NCBI GenBank assembly: GCA_964576715.1 | Contig: CAZNWE010000069.1 | Span: forward strand, 1-20,412 | Direction: 5' to 3' | From: SLRI01 sp964576715 | Lineage (GTDB): Bacteria > Pseudomonadota > Alphaproteobacteria > Geminicoccales > Geminicoccaceae | Length of the DNA: 20,412 nt | Notes under the pieces: model-generated | What the model was told of the DNA's origin: nothing | The model's input: only the letters and a program-made list of their open reading frames with translations | Database searches by the model: none | Made by a program: the position numbers and the translations under genes | In this document: positions 6,293 to 14,519 of the stretch, one piece after another | Layout: every line of letters begins with the position of its first letter | Position numbering within the stretch: the first letter of the stretch is position 1

Positions 6293-7318
6293 TCAACATG
6301 GATTCAAGAAGGGCTCGCCCGCTCGCCAGCGGCGGATCTCCTCGGCGACCATGGCGGCTGCGATGCGCACCGTGGTGGTCGAGGCGCCGGCGATGTGCGG
6401 GGTCAGCGTAACCCGCGGATGGCGCAACAGCGGGTGGTCCGGGGGCGGCGGCTCCTGCCAGAAGGTCTCGAGCATCGCCCCTCGCAGATGGCCCTGGTCG
6501 AGGGCGGCCAGGAGATCGGCGTAGTCCACCATCGGCCCGCGCGCGGTGTTGACGAACCAGCTGCCGCGCTTCATCAGGGCGAACTGCGGGGCCGCGAGAA
6601 AGCCCCGCGTCTCCGCCGTCACCCGGGCGTGCAGGCTGACGACATCCGCCTCGGCCAGGAGCCCGGCGAGATCGGTCATCACCACGCCGTCCGCCACGTC
6701 CGCGTCGCTGAGCGTCTTGTAGGGGTCCGAGACCAGGATGCGGCAGCCGAAGGGCTTGAGCAGCTTGACCACCCGCGTGCCGATCTGGCCGTAGCCGATG
6801 AGCCCGACGGTGATTTCCGAAAGCTCGGGCCCGGTCACGTCGGCGCGGTAGAGATCGCCCCGCCAGACGCCCTGCCTGAGCGCCTCGTGGCCGGCGCGCA
6901 TGAGGCGCGTCTCCATCAAGATCGCGGCGATGGTGAACTCGGCCACCGCCGAGGCATTGCGGCCAGGGGCGTTGACCACGGCGACCCCGCTGGCCCTGGC
7001 GGCCGCGATGTCGATGTTGACCGGGCCGCCGCGGCTGACCCCGATGAGCCGGAGGTTCGGGCAGCGCTCGAGGATCGAGGCCGAGACCGGGGCCAGGTGG
7101 GTCACCAGCACCTCGGCATCGCCGATCATCCGGACGATGACGGCCGGCTCGCCCATGAATTCCCTGAGGCCACGCAGCTCGCCGACGTCGCAGGCATTGA
7201 CGAAGGGCTCGTCCGGCCAGGCCAGCTCATGGAGGCGGCAATCGAAGCCGGCCGGAAGCGTGTCGGCAAAGACCGCGGGCGCCATGAACCGGTCGCCAAT
7301 GATCGAGACGACCGTCAT
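6293..7318 (-). CDS. D-isomer-specific 2-hydroxyacid dehydrogenase
   Basis: A 341-residue NAD(P)-dependent oxidoreductase of the SerA/D-2-hydroxyacid dehydrogenase family. The Rossmann motif GLIGYGQIGTRV is at 172-183 (GYGQIG 175-180). The catalytic triad is visible: R260 in VNTARGPMVD, E289 in FWQEPP, H308 in LTPHIAGAS. The N-terminal substrate domain includes VSRGGPVNIDIAAA. There is no ACT domain, so it is not full-length SerA. Reduction of glyoxylate or hydroxypyruvate, or oxidation of a sugar acid, is possible; the substrate is unknown. The ATG at 7318 overlaps the eryA stop by 4 nt (ATGA), placing it in the operon between eryA and eryB. It is not part of the known Brucella or Rhizobium ery pathway and is one of three extra enzymes here. 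Confidence 0.88.
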   Translation of the reverse strand: MTVVSIIGDRFMAPAVFADTLPAGFDCRLHELAWPDEPFVNACDVGELRGLREFMGEPAVIVRMIGDAEVLVTHLAPVSASILERCPNLRLIGVSRGGPVNIDIAAARASGVAVVNAPGRNASAVAEFTIAAILMETRLMRAGHEALRQGVWRGDLYRADVTGPELSEITVGLIGYGQIGTRVVKLLKPFGCRILVSDPYKTLSDADVADGVVMTDLAGLLAEADVVSLHARVTAETRGFLAAPQFALMKRGSWFVNTARGPMVDYADLLAALDQGHLRGAMLETFWQEPPPPDHPLLRHPRVTLTPHIAGASTTTVRIAAAMVAEEIRRWRAGEPFLNPC

Positions 7319-8874
7319 GCGGCGCGCACCCGGGCCAGGACGCGCCAATGCTCCGGCATCGCCTCGCGGGTGCGGACGTAGACGGCGAAGAGATCGTCGT
7401 AGAGGCGGGTCAGCGCCGGATCGGGGGCGACCGTGTCACCCAATGTCGGGGTCACCCAGCGCTCGGCACAAGCCGCCATATCGGGAAAGGCGCCGATCGC
7501 GACCGCGGCCATCATCGCCGCACCGGCGGCCCCCGCCTCCTCGCGGCTGCTCTCGCGGAGCGGCACAGCCAGCGCACTCGCCATGATCCGCTTGAACGCC
7601 TTCGAGCGCGCCGCCCCGCCGGCGACCCTGATCTCGTCCGGCACATGGCCCATGGCGGCGTAGCAATCGCGCGCGGCGAAGGCCAGGCCCTCGTAGACGG
7701 CGCGCACCATGTCGATGAGCCGGGTGCGGGTCGAGAGCCCGGTCAGCATGGCCCGCGCGGCGGAAGCCACGAACGGCCCGCGTTCGCCGGCCTCGTGGAT
7801 GTAGGGATGGTAGATCGCCGCACCGGGCTGGGCATCGAGCACCCGGGAATCGAGCGCCAGGAGCGCCGCACTGCGCTCGGGCTCGGCGCCGAACAGGCCG
7901 GCCGCCTCGCGCACGCGGTCGGTGATCCAGTCGATGTTCAGCGTCGCCGCCATGTTCGACTGCATCTGCACGACCGAGCCCGGCACCGGGAACGGCATGG
8001 TGTAGCCGGTGGGCTCCGGTGCCAGCTCGACGGCCGCGGCAGCGGGGAAGAAGCGCATGTGCATGCCGGTCGAGCCGACGATCGAGCAGCCGACCCGGCG
8101 CTCGGGCGCGTAGATCCCGCCACCCAGCGCCGTGCAGAGCACGTCCAGGAAGCCGAGCGCCACCGGCGTGCCGGCGAGCAGGCCGGTGGCCGCCGCGGCC
8201 GCATCGGTCAGGGGGTGGGTCGTGGTCGAGCCGTCGACCATCGGCGGCAGCAGCCGGCGCAGGTGGCGGAGCCCGAAGGCCGCCAGCACCTCGTCGGCAT
8301 AGGCGCGGGTGCGGAAATCGCCATAGGTGTAGGTGCCCTCGGAGCGATCGGTCACCCGCTCGCCGGTGAGGTTGAAATAGAGCCAGTCCTTGCAGTGAAA
8401 GGCCGTGGCGGCGCGGGCCACGAGCTCGGGCGCATGCCGTTCGAGCCAGAGCAGGTGCACGTTCTGCTGGCAGGCATTGAGGCCGCAGCCGGTGAACGGG
8501 AAGGTTCGCGCCCCGACCCCGGCCGCCGCCAGCTCGTCGACGATCCCGGCAGCGCGGCTGTCGAGCCAGAGCCAGCCGGGCGCCACGGGCTCGCCCGCCG
8601 CGTCGATCAGCCAGGTCCCGTCGCCCTGCCCGGTGACGGCGAGTGCTGCGGTGCGCGCGGCGAGGCCCGGCAGTTCCTCGGCGAGGAGACGGAGCACCTT
8701 GGCGGCATCCGTCCAGGTTCGCGCCATGTCCTGCTCGACCGCCCCGCCCGGCCGCTCGTCATAGACGTTCGGGATGGCCGAGATCGCGAGCTGCCGCCCC
8801 TCGAGATCGAACGCCACGGCCTTGATCACCGAGGTGCCGGCATCGATGCCGACGATGACGTCCTTGCCACTCAC
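7315..8874 (-). CDS. eryA: Erythritol kinase EryA (FGGY family)
   Basis: A 519-residue FGGY kinase that converts erythritol to L-erythritol-4-phosphate, the first step of the pathway. It follows Brucella EryA closely from memory: VIVGIDAGTSVIKAVAFD (6-23), TGQGDGTWLID (81-91), FHCKDWLYFNLTGER (159-173), catalytic D244 in LGFLDVLCTALGGGIY, SIVGSTGMHMR (264-274), NMAATLNIDWI, IYHPYIHEAGERGPF, and a C-terminal segment SREEAGAAGAAMMAAVAIGA. These features separate it from GlpK and XylB. The start is GTG at 8874, overlapping the upstream ATPase stop by 4 nt (GTGA). The frame is open further upstream, but that part lies inside the ATPase gene. It follows the importer genes, which supports uptake of a tetritol. 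Confidence 0.9.
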   Translation of the reverse strand: MSGKDVIVGIDAGTSVIKAVAFDLEGRQLAISAIPNVYDERPGGAVEQDMARTWTDAAKVLRLLAEELPGLAARTAALAVTGQGDGTWLIDAAGEPVAPGWLWLDSRAAGIVDELAAAGVGARTFPFTGCGLNACQQNVHLLWLERHAPELVARAATAFHCKDWLYFNLTGERVTDRSEGTYTYGDFRTRAYADEVLAAFGLRHLRRLLPPMVDGSTTTHPLTDAAAAATGLLAGTPVALGFLDVLCTALGGGIYAPERRVGCSIVGSTGMHMRFFPAAAAVELAPEPTGYTMPFPVPGSVVQMQSNMAATLNIDWITDRVREAAGLFGAEPERSAALLALDSRVLDAQPGAAIYHPYIHEAGERGPFVASAARAMLTGLSTRTRLIDMVRAVYEGLAFAARDCYAAMGHVPDEIRVAGGAARSKAFKRIMASALAVPLRESSREEAGAAGAAMMAAVAIGAFPDMAACAERWVTPTLGDTVAPDPALTRLYDDLFAVYVRTREAMPEHWRVLARVRAA

Positions 8875-9998
8875 CCCGCCATCTCCGTGCCGTGCAACAC
8901 CGCGACCTCGCTCTCGGCATCGAACAGATGGATGGCCGAAAACGGCACCTCGACGGTGATGCCGTCGCCTGGTACCGCCGGCACCTCGCCATCGGCGACG
9001 AGGATGAAGCTGACCCCGCCGCACTCGACGCCGATATGCGTCTGGTCACCCAGCCAGCTATGCGACATGACGCGCCCGCTGATCGCCCCCGGGCCCGAGC
9101 CCAGATGCAGCCGGTGCGGCCGGATGCCGAGATGGACCGCGGTCCCGTCGGCGAGGCCGGCGATCTCCCTGGCAAAGTGCAGCGCGAACGCCTTGTGGCC
9201 CTGGCCGTCCAGCACGGTGAGGCCGAGGCCGCTGCGGCTGCGGTCGACGCGCGCCTGAAAGAGGTTCATCGGCGGCTCGCCGATGAACGAGGCGACGAAC
9301 AGGTTCGCCGGGCGCTCCTTCAGCTCGTCCGGCGAGGCGAACTGCTGCAGCACCCCCTGCTCCATGACCGCGATGCGGTCGGCAAGGGCAATCGCCTCGG
9401 TCTGGTCGTGGGTAACGAAGACCGTCGTCATCTTGCGGCTGATCAGCCAGTCCTTGAGCCGCGCCCGCAGCACCGCCCGGAGCTGCGGCTCGAGCTGCGA
9501 CATCGGCTCGTCGAGGAGAAACACATCGGCGTTCCTGACGAGGGCCCGGGCGAGGCTGGTGCGCTGCTGCTGGCCGGCCGAGATGGTCGGCGGGTAGCGC
9601 TCGAGGGCGCTCTCGATCTCGAGCAGGCTTGCCACCTCGCGCACCTTGCGCTCGACCTCGGCCCGCGGCTGGCGGTCGCGCAGGAGCGCAAAGCCGATAT
9701 TGTCCTTGACCCGAAGCGGCGGGTAGAGGGCGTAGCCCTCGAACGCCATGGCGACATTGCGCTCGGCCGGCAGCAGCGTGTTGATCACGCGCTCGCCCAC
9801 CTTGATGGCTCCCGAGGTGACGTCCTCGAAGCCGGCGATCATTCTGAGCGTCGATGTCTTGCCGCAGCCGGACGAGCCGAGGAGGCCGACGATCTCGCCA
9901 TCGCCGATCGCCATGTCGACCGCATCGACCGCAAGCACTGCCGCTGCCCGCCGCGCCCCGTAGACCTTCGAGACCTGATCGAGGGTCAGTGTTGCCAT
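8871..9998 (-). CDS. CUT1 sugar ABC transporter ATPase, second subunit
   Basis: A 375-residue MalK/UgpC-type ATPase with the usual C-terminal regulatory/OB region. It has Walker A GSSGCGKT (41-48), signature ISAGQ (139-143), Walker B with catalytic E164 (VFLLDEP) and switch H197 (FVTHDQ). Two positions are unusual. The Q-loop glutamine is Glu (AFEGYALYP, E87), and the D-loop is SQLE instead of the usual SNLD (167-170). It therefore keeps the catalytic Glu and His that the other ATPase lacks. ATG at 9998 lies 10 nt after the first ATPase stop, with GGGGCGA as ribosome binding site. It probably forms a heterodimer with the upstream ATPase on the cytoplasmic side of the two permeases, as in Rhizobium GlpST-type importers. 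Confidence 0.88.
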   Translation of the reverse strand: MATLTLDQVSKVYGARRAAAVLAVDAVDMAIGDGEIVGLLGSSGCGKTSTLRMIAGFEDVTSGAIKVGERVINTLLPAERNVAMAFEGYALYPPLRVKDNIGFALLRDRQPRAEVERKVREVASLLEIESALERYPPTISAGQQQRTSLARALVRNADVFLLDEPMSQLEPQLRAVLRARLKDWLISRKMTTVFVTHDQTEAIALADRIAVMEQGVLQQFASPDELKERPANLFVASFIGEPPMNLFQARVDRSRSGLGLTVLDGQGHKAFALHFAREIAGLADGTAVHLGIRPHRLHLGSGPGAISGRVMSHSWLGDQTHIGVECGGVSFILVADGEVPAVPGDGITVEVPFSAIHLFDAESEVAVLHGTEMAG

Positions 9999-10008
9999 CG
10001 GTCGCCCC

Positions 10009-11124
10009 TCAGCTCGGCCGCAGGCGCAGGCGGGCACCCGAACGGTCGAAGAAGAGGAGGTCGGCGGCCCGGATATGCGCCGTCGCCCGGCCGTGGCCGC
10101 GCGGCAGCCGGCGCGCCGCCGCCTCGGAGCAGCTGGCGAGCAGCTCCTGGCCGTCTGGCGTGCGCAGCAGCAGCACCGCCCGCACGTTCAACGGGGTGAC
10201 GGCATCGAGCTCGACGGCGAGGCCCTGCCGCTCGCCGTCACCGAGATCGACGGCCGCGGCCCCGGCCACCCCGTCATCGAGCGTGACCTCGATATGCTCA
10301 GGCCTGAGCGCCACCTTGCAGGGGCCGGGCTCGAGCCGGCCGGGCAGCGCCAAGCGCAGGCCCAGTACCTCGACCACGCCATCCTCGATCCGCCCGTCCA
10401 GCACATTGACCGTCGGATCGCCGAACAGCCGGGCGACCGCCAGAGCGTCCGGGTCCTTGTAGATCACCGAGGGATGGTCGATCTGCCGGAAGCCGCCGTC
10501 CATGAGCACGGCGACCCGGTCGCCCAGAGCCATCGCCTCCTTGTAGTCCTGGGTGACGTAGATCACCGTCGTCTCGAACACCTTGAGGACGCGCGGCAGC
10601 TCGATCCGCATCTCGTAGCGCAGCTTGGCGTCGACATTGCGCAACGGGTCGTCGAGCAGCAGCAGGCCCGGATGGCCGGCCAGCGCCCGGCCCAGCGAGG
10701 TGCGCTGCTTTTGCCCGTTGGAGAGCGCCTTCGGCAGATGCTGCAGCACATGGCCGATCTTCAAGAGATCCGCCACCTCCTCGACCCTGGCCTTGACGTC
10801 GGCCGCCGGCATGCCGCGCGCCACGAGCGGGCTTGCGATGTTGTCGAAGGCCGAAAGATGCGGGTAGAGGGCGAAGTTCTGAAACGCCATGCCGATGCCG
10901 CGGTGCTCCGGCTCCAGATAGGTCACGTCCCGGTCGCCCATGCTAATCCGCCCGGCGTCCGGCTCGTTGATCCCGGCGATCAGGCGGAGCAGCACGGTCT
11001 TGCCGCAGCCCGACGGCCCGAAGACGACGACCGTCTCGCCATGCGCCACCTCGAGCGAGGCGCGATCGAGGACGATGTCGTCCTTGAACCGCTTGCTGAC
11101 CCCGACGAGCGAGAGCTGGCTCAT
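10009..11124 (-). CDS. CUT1 sugar ABC transporter ATPase with degenerate catalytic site
   Basis: A 371-residue MalK-like ATPase. Walker A GPSGCGKT (36-43) and Q82 in AFQNFALYPHL are normal. The signature is LSNGQ (134-138). Walker B reads LLLLDDPLRNVD, placing Asp at position 159 where the catalytic Glu is expected. The switch region reads VIYVTQDYKEAM, with Gln192 instead of His. It should bind ATP but hydrolyse poorly on its own; the partner ATPase carries the normal Glu and His. The N-terminal fold is well conserved and the C-terminal regulatory domain is present, so this looks like a specialised subunit and not decay. ATG at 11124 overlaps the permease stop by 4 nt (ATGA). Confidence 0.88.
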   Translation of the reverse strand: MSQLSLVGVSKRFKDDIVLDRASLEVAHGETVVVFGPSGCGKTVLLRLIAGINEPDAGRISMGDRDVTYLEPEHRGIGMAFQNFALYPHLSAFDNIASPLVARGMPAADVKARVEEVADLLKIGHVLQHLPKALSNGQKQRTSLGRALAGHPGLLLLDDPLRNVDAKLRYEMRIELPRVLKVFETTVIYVTQDYKEAMALGDRVAVLMDGGFRQIDHPSVIYKDPDALAVARLFGDPTVNVLDGRIEDGVVEVLGLRLALPGRLEPGPCKVALRPEHIEVTLDDGVAGAAAVDLGDGERQGLAVELDAVTPLNVRAVLLLRTPDGQELLASCSEAAARRLPRGHGRATAHIRAADLLFFDRSGARLRLRPS

Positions 11125-11978
11125 CCCTTGACCGCCCCGAGCGACAGCCCCTCGACCAGATAGCGCTGGGCGTAGAGCGCCAAGGCCAGGGTCGGGGTCA
11201 CCGAAAGCACGACCGAGGCCGCGATCTGGCCGTACTGGATGCCCGACGCGGTGACGAAGGCCAAGGCCCCGACGGTCACCGGCTGCTTGTCGGCCGAGGC
11301 CAGGATCAGCGCGAAGACGAAATTGTTCCAGGCGAAGATGAACGAGAGCAGTGTCGCCGCGGCAATGCCCGGCTTGGCCAGGGGAATGGCGATGTGCGTG
11401 AACGTCTTGAACCAGCCATTGCCGTCAAGGCGATAGGCATGCTCGATGTCCTCGCTGATGTCCTCGAAATAGCCCCTGACGATCCACAAGATCAGCGGCA
11501 GCGTGATGAGCTGGTAGACCCAGATCAAGCCGGTATAGGTGTTGATCAGCCCCAGCTGCTGGAAATAGATGGCCAGCGGCAACAGCACCAGAAGCGGCGG
11601 CGCGAAGCGAAACGAGAGCAGCGTGAAGGCGATGTCCTCGCCCAGCCGGAACTTGAAGCGGGCGAAGGCATAGGCCGCGGGCACGCCGAGCACGAGCGAC
11701 AGGGCGACCGAGCTGGTGGCGAGGATCACGCTGTTCAGCAGGTTCTGCATGAACCGCACCTCGAGCGTGCCGGTCTGCGTCTCCAGCCGGCCGGAGATCA
11801 ACACCTCGTAGTTCTGCAAGGTCGGCTCGAAGAACAAGGACGGCGGAATCCGCAGGATCTCCTGATTGGTCTGGAACGACATCAGAAAGACCCAGAGGAT
11901 CGGAAACAGGAAGAACAGGCCGACGAGCGTCAGCAGTGCCCGCCGGACGATCCGCCCGAGCGTGGTTTGCCGTTCCAT
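11121..11978 (-). CDS. CUT1 sugar ABC transporter permease, MalG-like
   Basis: A 285-residue inner-membrane protein with about six hydrophobic segments, starting with ALLTLVGLFFLFPILWVFLM. The periplasmic loop contains ISGRLETQTGTLEVRFMQN. The cytoplasmic EAA-type loop reads EHAYRLDGNGWFKTFTHIAI and then PLAKPG, which docks on the ATPases. The protein ends in a basic/hydrophobic tail ALYAQRYLVEGLSLGAVKG typical of MalG-type permeases. Size and layout fit the second permease of a polyol importer. Its ATG at 11978 shares one base with the stop of the first permease (TGATG), and its stop overlaps the next ATPase gene by 4 nt, so translation is coupled on both sides. The transported polyol is inferred as erythritol or a related tetritol from the adjacent eryA. 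Confidence 0.88.
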   Translation of the reverse strand: MERQTTLGRIVRRALLTLVGLFFLFPILWVFLMSFQTNQEILRIPPSLFFEPTLQNYEVLISGRLETQTGTLEVRFMQNLLNSVILATSSVALSLVLGVPAAYAFARFKFRLGEDIAFTLLSFRFAPPLLVLLPLAIYFQQLGLINTYTGLIWVYQLITLPLILWIVRGYFEDISEDIEHAYRLDGNGWFKTFTHIAIPLAKPGIAAATLLSFIFAWNNFVFALILASADKQPVTVGALAFVTASGIQYGQIAASVVLSVTPTLALALYAQRYLVEGLSLGAVKG

Positions 11979-12916
11979 CAGGCCACTCCCCGCGCTTTCT
12001 CGCGCAGTCGCAGCCACTGCTTGATGAAAATGTTGGAGAGAATGAAGGTGATGAACCAGAGGACCATGAGCATCGCCGCCGACCGGCCGACATTGGTGTA
12101 CTGGTAGCGCTCGAGATAGGCCGCCACCTGGAAGACCATCAGCGTGTTGCCGGGGCCACCCTGCGTCATGGCATAGATGATGTCGAACTGCTGGATGCTC
12201 TCGAGCATGCGAAACAGCGTGGCGGTGATGATGTAGGGGGTGAGCATCGGCAGGGTGATGCGGAAGAAGACGAAGCTCTGCGGCACCCCGTCGAGCTCGG
12301 CGGCCTCGAACGGCTGCCGCGGCAGGGCGCGCAGGCCGGCGAGCAGCAGCACCATCATGAACGGCGTGTAGACCCAGGTGTCGATCAAGACGACCGTGAA
12401 CAACGCACTCGACGGTGCACTCGCCCAGCGGAAATCGGCCAGCCCCAAGAGCCCGACCAGATAGCTCAACACCCCGAAATTGGGGTTGGTCATCAGTCGC
12501 CACATCAAGGACGCGATCGCCGGGGCGATCATCAGCGGCAGCAGCAAAAGGATGCTCATGACATTGTTGAACAGCGTGCGCCGCTGCAGGAGCAGGGCGA
12601 TGCCGAGACCGAGCAGCAGCTGTATGCCGACGGTAAAGAGCGTGTAGAGCAGCGATACCCGGACCGTGTGCCAAAAGCTCGGGTCGGTGAACAACAGGGT
12701 GTAGTTCTCGAACCAGATGAAGCCGCGCGTCATCGGAAAGGCGAGGTTGTAGCGCTGCAGCGAGTACCAGACCGCCGTGCCGAACGGGATCAGGATGCCG
12801 ATGCAAACGAGGAGTGCGGGCAGGCTCAAAAGATAGGGCAGCACGAGCCGCAGCCGCGGCCGCCGCGAGCCGTCCAGATCAATGCCCGTTATCGCCCTGC
12901 TCGCCACAGCCGCCAA
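11978..12916 (-). CDS. CUT1 sugar ABC transporter permease, MalF-like
   Basis: A 312-residue inner-membrane protein with six predicted membrane helices, the first being LVLPYLLSLPALLVCIGILI. A periplasmic loop follows with YSLQRYNLAFPMTRGFIWFE. The EAA loop FEAAELDGVPQSFVFFRITL leads into PMLTPYI, the standard ATPase contact. The start is uncertain: TTG at 12916 gives the listed protein, while a GTG at 12907 is also possible; an ATG at 12921 is out of frame. A 101-nt gap with two hairpins separates it from the substrate-binding protein gene, likely lowering permease output relative to the binding protein. It forms the channel with the next permease. Confidence 0.87.
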   Translation of the reverse strand: MAAVASRAITGIDLDGSRRPRLRLVLPYLLSLPALLVCIGILIPFGTAVWYSLQRYNLAFPMTRGFIWFENYTLLFTDPSFWHTVRVSLLYTLFTVGIQLLLGLGIALLLQRRTLFNNVMSILLLLPLMIAPAIASLMWRLMTNPNFGVLSYLVGLLGLADFRWASAPSSALFTVVLIDTWVYTPFMMVLLLAGLRALPRQPFEAAELDGVPQSFVFFRITLPMLTPYIITATLFRMLESIQQFDIIYAMTQGGPGNTLMVFQVAAYLERYQYTNVGRSAAMLMVLWFITFILSNIFIKQWLRLREKARGVA

Positions 12917-12918
12917 TC

Positions 12919-12932
12919 CATCGAAGAGGAAG
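12919..12932. repeat. 14-nt direct repeat, copy 1
   Basis: CATCGAAGAGGAAG occurs here and again exactly at 20318-20331. In both places it lies close to a palindromic element A and upstream of a minus-strand gene. It may be part of a longer ancestral repeat unit. Confidence 0.6.
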
Positions 12933-12938
12933 TAGCAG

Positions 12939-12961
12939 GCGGGGAGGATGATCCTTTCCGC
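12939..12961. repeat. Hairpin element B, copy 3
   Basis: A 10-bp stem with left arm GCGGGGAGGA, a 3-nt TGA loop and right arm TCCTTTCCGC. When written as + strand RNA it contains two G-U pairs. It is followed by ACCCCACC as at copy 2. Changed bases that keep pairing suggest that structure matters. It sits in the gap between the binding protein and the first permease. Confidence 0.75.
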
Positions 12962-12985
12962 ACCCCACCCAAGTATCGAGGGGGC

Positions 12986-13008
12986 GTGGGGGAAATCATT
13001 TCCCCCAC
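12986..13008. repeat. Palindromic repeat element A, copy 3
   Basis: A perfect palindrome centred on C12997 with the shared core, extended by GT/AC. It begins 10 nt after the substrate-binding-protein stop in the direction of transcription. Such hairpins after binding-protein genes, as in malE-malF, are known to protect the upstream mRNA and reduce downstream expression. Confidence 0.88.
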
Positions 13009-13017
13009 ATCCTTTTC

Positions 13018-14454
13018 CTAGAGGCCCGCCTGCCGGAGCTGGCGGTTGACGCTCTCGGCGAGCTGGTCGAGTCCCTCGTCGACCGGCACCTGATCACCCA
13101 CCATCTGCTGCAGCATCGATGCCCATTCGGTGGTCAGGTTGAAGAACAGGGGCTGCGGCGTGAAGTAGATCTTCGAGCCGGGTGCCGAGGCCTGGTACTG
13201 CTCGAGATAGCCCGGATAGGCTGCCGCGATCCGCTCCTGGAAGCCCTCGTCGTCCCAGACCGACTGGCGGACCGGGTTGACGAAGTCCATCTCGCGCGCC
13301 CCGAACAGGCCGTGCTCCGTCGACGACGCCCATTGCATGAAGAGCCAGGCGGCCTCCTTGCGATTCGAGAAGCTGCTCATGCCCAAGGACCAGATCCAGA
13401 CATTGGGCGTCGGTGCCTCGGCCTCCGGGTTGGGGGCGAAGGCGGCATAGGCGAGATTGCCGGCCTCGGCATTGCCCTCGCCGTTCATGAAGTAGCCGAG
13501 GATGTCGGCGTCGTAGATCATGCCCGACGCCCCGGCACCGAGGTCGGTGCCGACCTGGTACCAGGTGTAGGTGGCCCAGTCCCGGGGGCCGCTCTCCTTG
13601 ATCATCTGCACCCAGTCGGCATGCATCGCCTTCGAGCCCGGGGTGTTCATCGCGGCCATGAGCTGGCCGTTCTCCATGGTGAAGTCACGCTCGCCGAAGT
13701 TCGAGTAGGCCGAGAGGAAACCCGGGTGGATGGTGGCCCAGGAGCGCGAGCCGCGCACCCCGATGCCGTACATGCCGTCAACGTCCTTGCTGATCCTGGC
13801 CGCCGTCTCCATCAGCCCGGCCATGTCGGCCGGCGGGGTCAAGCCGTGTTCGTCGAACACCCGCCTGTTGTAGGCGATCGAATTGAGCTCGAAGCCCCAG
13901 GGGATCGCCCACTGCTTGGCGCCCTCGCCGCCGAGCTCCGCCCCGGGCACGCCCGACCAGGCGGTCGATGCCCGGAGGTTCGGCAGCACGTCCTCCCAAT
14001 TGTACTCCGGACTGGTCTGCGCCGAATCCTGGATGAACTCGTTGAGGTCGACCAGCCAGCCGGCGGGCCCGTACTGCCAGGTCTGATAGGCCCCGGTCAT
14101 GAAGGCGTCGTACTCGGTCGAGCCGGACGAGAGCTCCGCCGTCACCTTGTCGAAATAGACGTCCTCGGGGAACACGTCATAGGTGACCTCGATGCCGGTC
14201 AGCGCCTTGAAGGTCTCGAGATTGGCGATCATCGCATCGGCATAGGGGTGCTGGTTCAACAAGAGCTTGATGCCTGTGCCGCTGTGCTTCTGCCAGTCGA
14301 AGTCCTGTGCCAGGGCGATGCTCTGGGCATGGTTGAGCGCGTAGGCGGCGGCACCGGCGCCGATGCCGAGCTGGCCGGCACGACGCATGAAGTCGCGGCG
14401 GCCGAGCCGGCGGCGCACCACCGCATTGGCGAGATCGTTGAGCTTCGCAGTCAT
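13018..14454 (-). CDS. CUT1 sugar/polyol ABC transporter substrate-binding protein with Tat signal
   Basis: A 478-residue extracytoplasmic solute-binding protein (family 1). The N-terminus VVRRRLGRRDFMRR followed by a hydrophobic stretch (GQLGIGAGAAAYAL) and an ALAQ cleavage-like site around residue 50 is a twin-arginine signal, so it is probably exported folded. The mature region has features of polyol/sugar binding proteins: VTAELSSGSTEYDAFMTGAY, IPWGFELNSIAYNRRVFDEH, and WIWSLGMSSFSNRKEAAWLF. ATG at 14454 is preceded by GGGAGG at about 9 nt. It is the first transporter gene after the regulator (64-nt gap) and is followed by the hairpin pair. Ligand is predicted to be erythritol or a similar polyol from context only. 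Confidence 0.9.
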   Translation of the reverse strand: MTAKLNDLANAVVRRRLGRRDFMRRAGQLGIGAGAAAYALNHAQSIALAQDFDWQKHSGTGIKLLLNQHPYADAMIANLETFKALTGIEVTYDVFPEDVYFDKVTAELSSGSTEYDAFMTGAYQTWQYGPAGWLVDLNEFIQDSAQTSPEYNWEDVLPNLRASTAWSGVPGAELGGEGAKQWAIPWGFELNSIAYNRRVFDEHGLTPPADMAGLMETAARISKDVDGMYGIGVRGSRSWATIHPGFLSAYSNFGERDFTMENGQLMAAMNTPGSKAMHADWVQMIKESGPRDWATYTWYQVGTDLGAGASGMIYDADILGYFMNGEGNAEAGNLAYAAFAPNPEAEAPTPNVWIWSLGMSSFSNRKEAAWLFMQWASSTEHGLFGAREMDFVNPVRQSVWDDEGFQERIAAAYPGYLEQYQASAPGSKIYFTPQPLFFNLTTEWASMLQQMVGDQVPVDEGLDQLAESVNRQLRQAGL

Positions 14455-14519
14455 CGTCGTCTTCCTCCCTGATGGATCGGGCTCGCTCGGCCCGGTTCGG
14501 TGGATCACGTCGTCGATCG

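Noticed and set aside
5810..7381. Long plus-strand open frame (523 codons) opposite eryB and the 2-hydroxyacid dehydrogenase
   Set aside because: Antisense to conserved genes with intact motifs; no recognisable protein features.
7348..9258. Long plus-strand open frame (636 codons) opposite eryA and an ATPase
   Set aside because: Shadow frame of GC-rich coding DNA; composition is low-complexity and no family is recognisable.
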